From positions 1 to 64,000 of the forward strand of contig JAJCZZ010000063.1 in assembly GCA_029262115.1 (NCBI GenBank): a stretch of DNA of 64,000 nucleotides, written 5' to 3'. This document shows, piece by piece, positions 53,387 through 60,633 of the stretch. This DNA comes from Gemmatimonadota bacterium. Its GTDB lineage: Bacteria; Gemmatimonadota; Gemmatimonadetes; Longimicrobiales; Gaopeijiaceae. The position numbers and the translations under genes were made by a program. Every line of letters begins with the position of its first letter. Position 1 is the first letter of the stretch. Under the pieces are notes generated by a model. It was given only the letters and a program-made list of their open reading frames with translations. It did no database searches and was not told the origin of the DNA.

Positions 53387-54844
53387 ATGACCCCCACAGT
53401 GCTACGCGCGTTCTGCGGCGCCGGCATACTCCTCCTCGCTGGCGCCGCAGCCACCCCTGCACAGACCACGCCCACGGAGATCGCCGCGGCGGCGGATGTC
53501 TTGCAGCAGATCGAGGCGCTGCAAACGCGCCTGAATCCCACCGCGCGCGCGCTCCGACTGGTCGAGGAAATGGCTCCGGCCAAGCGCGCCGCAATGGAGG
53601 CGGCATCTACATGGTGGACTGGTGAGTTCCGCGCGCTCTCCGACCATATCGGTCGTAATCCAGAAGTGGGCTGGCAGGAGTTCGCGACGGTCGACACGCT
53701 GGTGCGGGTCATGGAGGCCCACGGTTTCGTGGTGGAGCGTGGGGTGGCGGGCCTCGAGACGGCGTTCACGGCCACGTGGACTTCACCAGCGGGGGCGGAC
53801 GGGCCCACGCTCGGGCTCATCGGCGAGTACGATGCGCTGCGCGACATCGACGGTCCGTTCCACGGCGATCAACACAACGCCCAGACGCCGATCGTACTGT
53901 CGGCCGCGCTCGCGCTGCGCGATCACATGCGGGAGGCCGATCTACCGGGGCGTATCCGGATCTTCGGGACCCCGGCAGAGGAGGTGGGGCCGCCCGCCAA
54001 GACGATCATGCTCGACGCGGGCGTGTTCGACGGCACCGACTTCCTGATCCGCAGCCACTCGGGCGTGTCCACCAGCCGCGCTCGCGCTGGCTTCGGCGTC
54101 TGCTGCCTCAACATCAACGAGGTCAAGTACACCTTCACCGGGCGACCCGCCCACCAACTCACGTCGTGGAACGGACGCAACGCGCTCCAGGCGGCGGTTC
54201 GTTTCTATACCTCGGTCGACGGGCTGCGCTCGACATTTCGTCCGGAAGCCTCGATCCAGGGGGTGATCCCCGAGGGAGGAGTGGCGCCGAACGTCGTGCC
54301 GGCTCGCGCCGTGGTGGACTACTACATCCGATATCCCGACGAGGTATACCTCGAGCACATCTCCGGGATGATGGACGACGCGGCACGCGGGGCCGCCCTC
54401 GCGACCGGAACGGAGGTCTCGATCGACCGGTACGGCGAGTACCGGGACGGTATCACCCTGGGATCACTCGAGGAATTGATCTGGGCGTACGCCGAGGCGC
54501 TCGACGCTCCCGCCCTCGATCCCGTGCGACAGCGGCCCGCCGGCTATGAGGAAACCGGCTATCTGACCCGTGATATCCCGGGGGTGGCCGTAAGCGTCGC
54601 CTCATCTCGGGAGACCTACCACACGAAGGGGATGGAGGCCGACGGCATGGCCGCCTTCGGCCACCGGGGTTTCGAGCTGGATGCCCGCATCATGGTCGCC
54701 GTCCTGTATGACTACCTCCACGACGAGGAGCTACGCCGTGTGGTCGCCGAGGAGCACGGGATCCTCCGGGGGCTGCTCGACACGTATCACGTACGGCTCC
54801 GGGAGGTCTACCAGCCCGAACTCAGTGCCGGTTCGGTGAACTGA
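53387..54844 (+). CDS. Exported M20-family amidohydrolase (AbgB-like)
   Basis: 485 residues. Signal peptide ~1-26 (GAAATPAQTT). AbgB-like M20 peptidase: GRNPEVGWQEFATVDTLVRV, the metal-site region GEYDALRDIDGPFHGDQHNA, FGTPAEEVGPPAKTIML with the catalytic Glu, the dimer domain (TFTGRPAHQLTSWNGRNAL) and a C-terminal MAAFGHRG. The family usually has CGHN at the second metal-site position; here it is DQHN, so the Cys is missing while His and Asn stay. It may act on an aminoacyl conjugate or peptide in the periplasm. The ATG at 53387 fits the signal. Confidence 0.8.
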   Translation: MTPTVLRAFCGAGILLLAGAAATPAQTTPTEIAAAADVLQQIEALQTRLNPTARALRLVEEMAPAKRAAMEAASTWWTGEFRALSDHIGRNPEVGWQEFATVDTLVRVMEAHGFVVERGVAGLETAFTATWTSPAGADGPTLGLIGEYDALRDIDGPFHGDQHNAQTPIVLSAALALRDHMREADLPGRIRIFGTPAEEVGPPAKTIMLDAGVFDGTDFLIRSHSGVSTSRARAGFGVCCLNINEVKYTFTGRPAHQLTSWNGRNALQAAVRFYTSVDGLRSTFRPEASIQGVIPEGGVAPNVVPARAVVDYYIRYPDEVYLEHISGMMDDAARGAALATGTEVSIDRYGEYRDGITLGSLEELIWAYAEALDAPALDPVRQRPAGYEETGYLTRDIPGVAVSVASSRETYHTKGMEADGMAAFGHRGFELDARIMVAVLYDYLHDEELRRVVAEEHGILRGLLDTYHVRLREVYQPELSAGSVN

Positions 54845-54910
54845 GCTGGACACGTCCGCGAGCAGTACGCCGGCAAGCCGAACTGGGTACTGACGGGGCT
54901 CGGCGCCGCT

Positions 54911-56503
54911 CTACCAGCGCGCCTCGAAGCCGCGAAAATCCAGCTCGAGTTGCCTCTGGAGTCGAGCCCGCGTGCTGGAGCGGGCGAATTCGACGCACGC
55001 CAGGCCCTGCCATCCGCCCGAGGCGGCCGAGCATTCTGGCACCGGCTCCCACGGGTCCGTATCCGCCCAGACGCTGACGCCCTCGACGAACGCGTACTCG
55101 AGCGAGTTCCGAGCCAAGTGGCGAAGGGTCACGTAGTCGAGGCCCTGATCTTCCACCGCCCGGACGTATTCGACCGTCATCTCCGACCGTGACACGCCTT
55201 CGTCGTCCGTCGAGAGGGCGACGGGAACGCCCGCGTCGAGGTAGGCGCGCAGAGGGTGCTCCTCTCCGCTCACGCCGAGGATGACGTCGTTGCTGGTGAG
55301 GTTGATCTCCACCATCACGTCCTGCTCGGCCATGGTGCGCAGGAGGGCTTCGGGGTCGTCCTCGTGAAGGATGTCGACGCCGTGGCCGATCCGGCGAGCA
55401 CCCGCGATCTCCACGGCCTCCCGGACATGGAAGCGGAGCCCCTCCGGCGGGACGAGCCCCTCCCACAGCTCACCCGCGTGCAGGCTGACGCGGACGTTCG
55501 GATAGTGCGGGCTCAGGGCACCGATGATACGCATATGCAGGCTGTAGTCCTCCATGGCGACGCGATGATCCTCCGGCTGCACAAGGTTGAAGCCCACGAC
55601 GCGACCGTCTCGGGCGGCCATCTCGAAACCCGCGAGGATCATCCCGAACACCGCAGGACGCGGAAAGGCGCGCAGCACCTGGTAGAGGAAGCGAAGCTCG
55701 ACCCCGCAGCCGGGATCGGCCGTGACCGTACCACACCCGAGCACCACGTCACGGCGGGCGAGGTCGTCCGTGAGGCCGGCGAGCGCGCCGTCGACATGGG
55801 CGGAGAGTCCGGCCGCGAGAAACGCGCTCCTCATGGCCTCGATGTCGTCGTTCCATTCAACCGTGAACGCCATTGGAGGAATACCGCCGATCGTGTTCAT
55901 CACCTCGACGTAGGAGACGCGGCCCCGCGCGGCCCGAGACTGGACCTCGGCAATCATGTCGCCGGTCCGCCCATCGCCCGCGACCCCGAACCGGTCGAAT
56001 GTCGTGAAGAAGCGCTCGTGGCCGTTCTCGGTGTCCGGACGGTAGTTCCGTGTGGAGAACGCATCGATCAGACGGTCGCGGAGGGACTGATCCGCGTTCG
56101 CGTCTGCCGCGGTGGGCCGCCCGACCGCCGCGTCGCACGTCCCGGCGACGATCGTCAGGCGGGCGACGTCGACGCACCGTCCGTCCTCGGCCGCCCACCG
56201 AAGGAAGCTCTCCGCGTAGACCGCGCCGCTGAGGTGCGTGTGTAGGTCGCCGCCTTTCGGCATGTCCCTGAGGAAGGGATACAGGCGGGCCGGATCGTAG
56301 CGGACCCCTGCGAAGGCGGACTCGACGCCGGACGGGACTTGCGGTCCCTGTGCGCCGGGCGACGGCGGGGCGGCGGCAGACCCTGGGGGAATCGGTCCTT
56401 CCACGCCTCCGGTCGAGCACCCGGCCGCGGCCATGGTGAGCATGACGAGAAACGCCCGCGAAGAGCTCGGCAATCTCCACGACCTCGATGTTCGCCCACG
56501 CAT
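54911..56503 (-). CDS. Exported adenosine-deaminase-family lipoprotein
   Basis: 530 residues. Lipoprotein signal (LTMAAAGCSTGG). The ADA TIM barrel (~70-500) shows GGDLHTHLSGAVY (metal His pair), VSLHAGE (His and catalytic Glu), RRIGHGVDI (His) and STDDEGVS (Asp pair), so the deaminase site appears complete. Reaction: adenosine to inosine plus ammonia, or a related nucleoside, outside the cytoplasm, as in ADGF-like secreted forms. GGAG six bases before ATG 56503 sets the start. Its product could feed the nucleoside-type ABC transporter at 43.6-48.2 kb. Divergent from the dehalogenase. Confidence 0.85.
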   Translation of the reverse strand: MRGRTSRSWRLPSSSRAFLVMLTMAAAGCSTGGVEGPIPPGSAAAPPSPGAQGPQVPSGVESAFAGVRYDPARLYPFLRDMPKGGDLHTHLSGAVYAESFLRWAAEDGRCVDVARLTIVAGTCDAAVGRPTAADANADQSLRDRLIDAFSTRNYRPDTENGHERFFTTFDRFGVAGDGRTGDMIAEVQSRAARGRVSYVEVMNTIGGIPPMAFTVEWNDDIEAMRSAFLAAGLSAHVDGALAGLTDDLARRDVVLGCGTVTADPGCGVELRFLYQVLRAFPRPAVFGMILAGFEMAARDGRVVGFNLVQPEDHRVAMEDYSLHMRIIGALSPHYPNVRVSLHAGELWEGLVPPEGLRFHVREAVEIAGARRIGHGVDILHEDDPEALLRTMAEQDVMVEINLTSNDVILGVSGEEHPLRAYLDAGVPVALSTDDEGVSRSEMTVEYVRAVEDQGLDYVTLRHLARNSLEYAFVEGVSVWADTDPWEPVPECSAASGGWQGLACVEFARSSTRARLQRQLELDFRGFEARW

Positions 56504-56618
56504 GTGCATCTCCAACCTGAGTCTCGGAGGGGCCCCCATTTTTGCGACTCCTCCCATTCGACGCCATCCTTCCGTGCGGTCCCGCGCACCGGGATCGGCC
56601 ACCCTCACGGAATTCCGC

Positions 56619-57524
56619 TTGACACACATCCCGCCGTTTACGCCGGACTCCCGGCTCTTTCCCTTCGAGTCGAAGTGGTTCGAGAGTGAGGTCGGGCCGA
56701 TCCACTACATCGACGAGGGGGCAGGAGACCCTATCCTCTTTCTGCACGGGAATCCCACGTGGAGCTTCCTGTATCGCGGGATCGTCATCCGGCTTCGAAA
56801 GAGGTATCGCTGCATCGCCCTGGACTATCCCGGCTTCGGGCTGTCCGTGCACCCGGCCAACTACGGCCATACGCCCGGAGACCACGCCGACGTGGTACGG
56901 GCCCTCGTGCAGAAGCTCGACCTGAAGAATCTGACGATAATGGGACAGGACTGGGGCGGGCCGATCGGAATGCGCGTGGCTCTCGACGAATTGGCCCGGC
57001 TGCGGGCGCTCGTCATGGGCAACACGTGGTACTGGCCGATGGACGAGTGGCACATGAAAGCCTTCGCGTACGTGATGAGCAGCGCGCCGATGCAGCGCCA
57101 GATCCTGCGAAAGAACTTCTTCGTCGAGCAACTCATGCCGCGCTCGGTGGAACACGAGATGGCCCCCGAGGTGCTCCGCCACTACCGGGAGGCGCTTCCC
57201 ACTCCGAAAAGCCGGATCGGAGTAGCCGAGTTTCCGAGGCAGCTCCTGGAGGCCAACGCCTGGCTGAGTGACCTCGCGGACGGGGTGCTCGACCACCTCG
57301 CGAACGTTCCGATCCTCCTCCCATGGGGTGTGAACGACCTCGCGTTCACCCGGACGTTCATGGAGCGGTTTCGAGAGGACTTCCGGCTCGTCACCACTGA
57401 ACGCCTCGTGGCGAAGCACTACATACAGGAAGACGCGCCGGCGGAGATTGCCACGGCCATCGACGCCTTCCTCTCGCCCGGTGGTGCGGCGCGGTCGGGA
57501 GCCGTCGCGCGAGGTCCCGCGTGA
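56619..57524 (+). CDS. Haloalkane-dehalogenase-like alpha/beta hydrolase
   Basis: 301 residues. Nucleophile Asp111 with Trp112 (GQDWGGP), oxyanion/halide Asn45 (HGNPTW), acid candidate Asp240 (WGVNDLAF) and His267 (KHYIQED): the full dehalogenase set, where both the Asn-Trp pair and Asp nucleophile separate these enzymes from Ser hydrolases. The sequence PPFTPDSRLFPFESKWFES is typical of this family's start. It hydrolyses carbon-halogen bonds, giving an alcohol and halide. Start at TTG 56619 (no ATG fits); GGA is seven bases upstream. The frame opens to 56433, but that overlaps the divergent ADA gene. Its stop overlaps crcB. Confidence 0.85.
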   Translation: MTHIPPFTPDSRLFPFESKWFESEVGPIHYIDEGAGDPILFLHGNPTWSFLYRGIVIRLRKRYRCIALDYPGFGLSVHPANYGHTPGDHADVVRALVQKLDLKNLTIMGQDWGGPIGMRVALDELARLRALVMGNTWYWPMDEWHMKAFAYVMSSAPMQRQILRKNFFVEQLMPRSVEHEMAPEVLRHYREALPTPKSRIGVAEFPRQLLEANAWLSDLADGVLDHLANVPILLPWGVNDLAFTRTFMERFREDFRLVTTERLVAKHYIQEDAPAEIATAIDAFLSPGGAARSGAVARGPA

Positions 57525-57895
57525 TGGAGGCGCTGGCCGTCGCCACCGGGGGCGCGCTCGGCGCGCTCGCGCGGTGGGGTGCGTCCGTGGGAGCGAACCG
57601 CCTCGTCGATGGGGCGTTTCCGTTGGGCACCTTCCTGGTGAACCTGATCGGCTCCTTCGCGATAGGCGTGGCCTTCGTGTGGGTCGAGACCACCGGGGCG
57701 TCCCTTAACGCGCGCTACTTCCTGACGGTCGGGCTCCTGGGCTCCTTCACGACCTTCAGCACGTTCAGCTTCGAGGCGCTGGTGATGGTCCAGACCGGCG
57801 CCTGGCTCCGGGCCGCCGGCTACCTCGCGGCGAGCGTCGCGCTCGGCGTCACCTTCGTCGCGGTCGGCATGGCGGTCGCCGGCCGCGTGACCTGA
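57521..57895 (+). CDS. crcB: Fluoride channel CrcB/Fluc
   Basis: 124 residues, four membrane helices. GALGALARWGAS, GTFLVNLIGSFAIG and GLLGSFTTFSTFSFE match the Fluc signature (Asn, Phe and the TFSTF segment that line the pore). It exports fluoride and protects the cell. GTG at 57521 (or ATG at 57524) overlaps the stop of the dehalogenase-like gene as GTGATG, so the pair is probably translated together. No fluoride riboswitch was found in front. Confidence 0.9.
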   Translation: MMEALAVATGGALGALARWGASVGANRLVDGAFPLGTFLVNLIGSFAIGVAFVWVETTGASLNARYFLTVGLLGSFTTFSTFSFEALVMVQTGAWLRAAGYLAASVALGVTFVAVGMAVAGRVT

Positions 57896-57965
57896 CCCGT
57901 CTCCGCCCATATGATGTGAACATCCGCTCGCCGTACCGAGTCCACGCCAGCGAAACGACCTGACA

Positions 57966-58595
57966 ATGCTGACCCACACTACTGATGCGACCGTCGCCCT
58001 CGACCGCGGCGCCTTCGCCGACCTCGACGCCGGACGGCGTGTGTTCGTCCTGGCTCTGGCGGTTCTGTTCGTGGCGACCGCCGCGCGATTGGCGGTCCCG
58101 GTCCCGCTCACACCCGTGCCCGTCTCTTTACAGGACCTCGCGGTCCTCTTGGTCGGCGTGGTCCTCGGTCCGCTCGGCGGAGGCGCCGCCCTCGTGACGT
58201 ATCTGGTCGTGGGCGCGCTCGGCGCGCCGGTGTTTTCGATGGGACAGGGGGGGCTCCCCTGGCTCTTCGGACCCACCGGGGGCTACCTGCTGGCGTACCC
58301 TATGGCCGCGACGATCATGGGCGCGTTCGCCGTTCACAGCCGTCGCGTCGGGCCGATGCTGGTAGGCGCCCTGGCCGCTCAAGCGGTCGTCTACCTCGGA
58401 GGAGTCGGTCAACTCCTGCTCCTGACCGGGCAGGGCCTGTCGGCTATGGTGGCCCTCGGGGTGACGCCGTTCCTTCCGGGTGTGGTCATCAAGACCGTGC
58501 TTCTTGTGGCCTTCGCGGTCACGCTGGACAGGCTCGGTCCGAGTTGGCTGAAGGGACCGACCCGCGCGCCGGACAGCGGAGACGCTCGGGCTTGA
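57966..58595 (+). CDS. bioY: Biotin transporter BioY
   Basis: 209 residues, about six membrane helices. PVPLTPVPVSLQDLAVLLVG and LGPLGGGAALVTYLVVGALG are the BioY hallmark, and GGLPWLFGPTGGYLLAYP another. BioY is the biotin-binding S-component of an ECF transporter, working alone or with an EcfAT module; none is in the window. The first 20 residues are hydrophilic and of no known role. Its stop overlaps the next start as TTGA. Confidence 0.9.
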   Translation: MLTHTTDATVALDRGAFADLDAGRRVFVLALAVLFVATAARLAVPVPLTPVPVSLQDLAVLLVGVVLGPLGGGAALVTYLVVGALGAPVFSMGQGGLPWLFGPTGGYLLAYPMAATIMGAFAVHSRRVGPMLVGALAAQAVVYLGGVGQLLLLTGQGLSAMVALGVTPFLPGVVIKTVLLVAFAVTLDRLGPSWLKGPTRAPDSGDARA

Positions 58596-59404
58596 ACGCC
58601 ACGCGGGCCGGAGGCGACCGCGTCACGGGCCTCTTCGTCTACCCGCTGAAGTCCGCGGGCGGAATCGCCGTGGACCACGTAGCCGTCGATCGAGTCGGTC
58701 TGCAGGACGATCGCCGGTGGATGATCGTCGACGCTGACGGCGGCTTCGTCAGCCAAAGGACCCACCCCCGCATGGCGCTCCTCGGGACGCGTCTGCTCGA
58801 CGATGTACTGGAAGTCGACGCACCGGGCGCCGGCACATTCACGTTCGACCGCGGCCCCGCGGACGCCTCGGGCTTCGAGACGTTCCGCGTCTGGTTCACC
58901 GATCGTTTCGCCGTCGACTGCGGCGCGGAAGCAGCGGAGTGGGCGGCGGATTTCCTGGGGATACCATGTCGCGTGGTCCAGGCCGTCCGCCCGAGCGAGG
59001 ACACCGCCCTGGCCCCGGACGGGCGCGTCCAGGCGGGCTTCGCCGACGCGCGCCCCGCCTTGGCGATCTCCGAAGCCTCGCTGGCCGACCTCAACGGACG
59101 GATGGAGTCGCCCCTGCCGATGGACCGGTTCCGCCCGAACATCGTGGTGGGGGGCTTCGGCCCATTCGAGGAGGACGTCTGGGGTGAGCGCCACGTCGGG
59201 TCCGTGCGTACCGGTGACGGAGGGCGTTGCCCGCGGTGCGCGACCACGCTGGTTGATCAGATCACCGCGGAAAAGGGTGTCGAGCCACTCCGGACCCTCG
59301 CTACGTTCCGCAAGAACGCCGACGGCGCGGTCGACTTCGGTGTGAACGTCTTCTTCCGGGAGGCCGGCGTTCTGCACCTGGGCGACGAAGTGGAACGCGT
59401 ATGA
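58592..59404 (+). CDS. MOSC-domain protein (YcbX-like)
   Basis: About 270 residues. N-terminal beta-barrel MOSC_N (~10-110: GLFVYPLKSAGGIAVDH, LQDDRRWMIVDADG) and MOSC domain (~115-265: FRPNIVVGGFGPFEEDVW, the Cys motif GGRCPRCATTLVDQ). MOSC proteins use a conserved Cys to hold molybdenum cofactor or to handle sulfur; YcbX reduces N-hydroxylated compounds. The TTG at 58592 is chosen for the four-base overlap with bioY; an ATG at 58544 would overlap more. Confidence 0.8.
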   Translation: MNATRAGGDRVTGLFVYPLKSAGGIAVDHVAVDRVGLQDDRRWMIVDADGGFVSQRTHPRMALLGTRLLDDVLEVDAPGAGTFTFDRGPADASGFETFRVWFTDRFAVDCGAEAAEWAADFLGIPCRVVQAVRPSEDTALAPDGRVQAGFADARPALAISEASLADLNGRMESPLPMDRFRPNIVVGGFGPFEEDVWGERHVGSVRTGDGGRCPRCATTLVDQITAEKGVEPLRTLATFRKNADGAVDFGVNVFFREAGVLHLGDEVERV

Positions 59405-59577
59405 CGACGTCCGTTCACTCCCGCGCACCCCGATCGTCTCGGTCGCGAGCATTCTATCGCTCGCCGTGGTGGTATCGTAGCCCCTGTGGACATCGCTGAC
59501 CGAAGTCGCCGGCCCGCCACTTGCCGCCTCCTCCGGACGTCGGCATGCTACCGCCAACCACTCGACGGAGCCGAACC

Positions 59578-60432
59578 ATGAAGGGCATCGCCTTGAATTC
59601 GCTCTTGCGCCGTGCGCTGCTGGCGCTCGCAACGCTCGCCGTCCTCCCCGCCGGCCTGTCGGCCACCTGGTCGGTGATCGCGCTCGACATGCGGACAGGT
59701 AGGCTGGTCATCGCCTCGGCGACGTGCGTGCCTCAGGACCGTCTGCTGGGCTTCCCGGCCAGGGGACTGATGGACATCCAGGCCATCGTCGCGCCGGGCT
59801 TCGGCGTCGCGGCCGCACAGGCGGGCGTGGACCGGACACGCACCAACCAGATGATGATCTTCAACGAGCTGCGCGCCGGCACCGATCCGGCCCGGATCAT
59901 CGACATGCTCAGTGAAGACCCCGCGTTCCAGCGCCGGCAATTCGGCATCGTCGATATGGAGGGGAGGCGTGCGGCCCATTCCGGATCGGAGAACGGGCAG
60001 GCGTCGCTCGCTGCGGGCGGTCGGGTCCACGCGACCGACATCGTCTTCTCGGTCCAGGGCAACATCCTGACGAGCGACGCGGTGGTGACGGATGCGGTAG
60101 CGGCCTTCCGGGCCGAAGGGGGCACGCTCACGGACCGGGTCATGGCGGCCATGGAGGCCGCCGACTGGGCGGGGGGTGACTCCCGGTGCAGCTGCACCAG
60201 CGAGCCGGTGCCTCCGACGGCCGCACCCTGCACGAATCGGACGGCTTTCGTGGCCTATCTGCTCGCCGCGGACGCCACGGACACGTCGGGAGAGTCGTTC
60301 AACGACGGCGACTACTCGCTCTACATCAACGTGCACGACCACAACATCCGGCCCGACGAGAACGCCAATCCGGTCACCACCCTGCGGATTCGGTACGACC
60401 GCTGGAAAGCTACGGGTTCGGTCGAGCGATAG
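59578..60432 (+). CDS. Exported DUF1028 (Ntn-hydrolase-like) protein
   Basis: 284 residues. Signal peptide ~1-28 (LPAGLSATWS). DUF1028 pattern: ATWSVIALDMRTGRLVIASAT, then APGFGVAAAQAGVD and SVQGNILTSDAVVTD. The N-terminal Thr/Ser after cleavage might be nucleophilic as in Ntn hydrolases, but the function of the family is not settled. GGAG seven bases before ATG 59578. After it, 60433-60633 carries the operator-like dyad of the next gene. Confidence 0.8.
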   Translation: MKGIALNSLLRRALLALATLAVLPAGLSATWSVIALDMRTGRLVIASATCVPQDRLLGFPARGLMDIQAIVAPGFGVAAAQAGVDRTRTNQMMIFNELRAGTDPARIIDMLSEDPAFQRRQFGIVDMEGRRAAHSGSENGQASLAAGGRVHATDIVFSVQGNILTSDAVVTDAVAAFRAEGGTLTDRVMAAMEAADWAGGDSRCSCTSEPVPPTAAPCTNRTAFVAYLLAADATDTSGESFNDGDYSLYINVHDHNIRPDENANPVTTLRIRYDRWKATGSVER

Positions 60433-60557
60433 GACGCGCGGGTTCGAAAGCACCTGCTTGATGCGGTGACCGACCTCCCGGCCGCCGAACGTTCTGAGCG
60501 ACTGTCCACCGAAGCCGCCCCTCTTCTGAAACCTGTTCAGGAGACACCCCGTAGTAG

Positions 60558-60580
60558 ATTTGCGTACATTGCACGTAAAT
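60558..60580. promoter_or_regulatory. Operator-like dyad before the ADOP permease
   Basis: Arms ATTTGCGTAC and GCACGTAAAT around ATT match in eight of ten positions, about 54 bases upstream of the ATG. PadR regulators recognise such AT-flanked dyads, and the operon ends in a PadR gene, so autoregulation is likely. A second GC-rich hairpin (60597-60620) follows in the leader. Confidence 0.45.
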
Positions 60581-60633
60581 GAATCCCACGGAGGCCGGAC
60601 GGCTCGATTCGGCGCCGTCCAACGCTACGGTAG

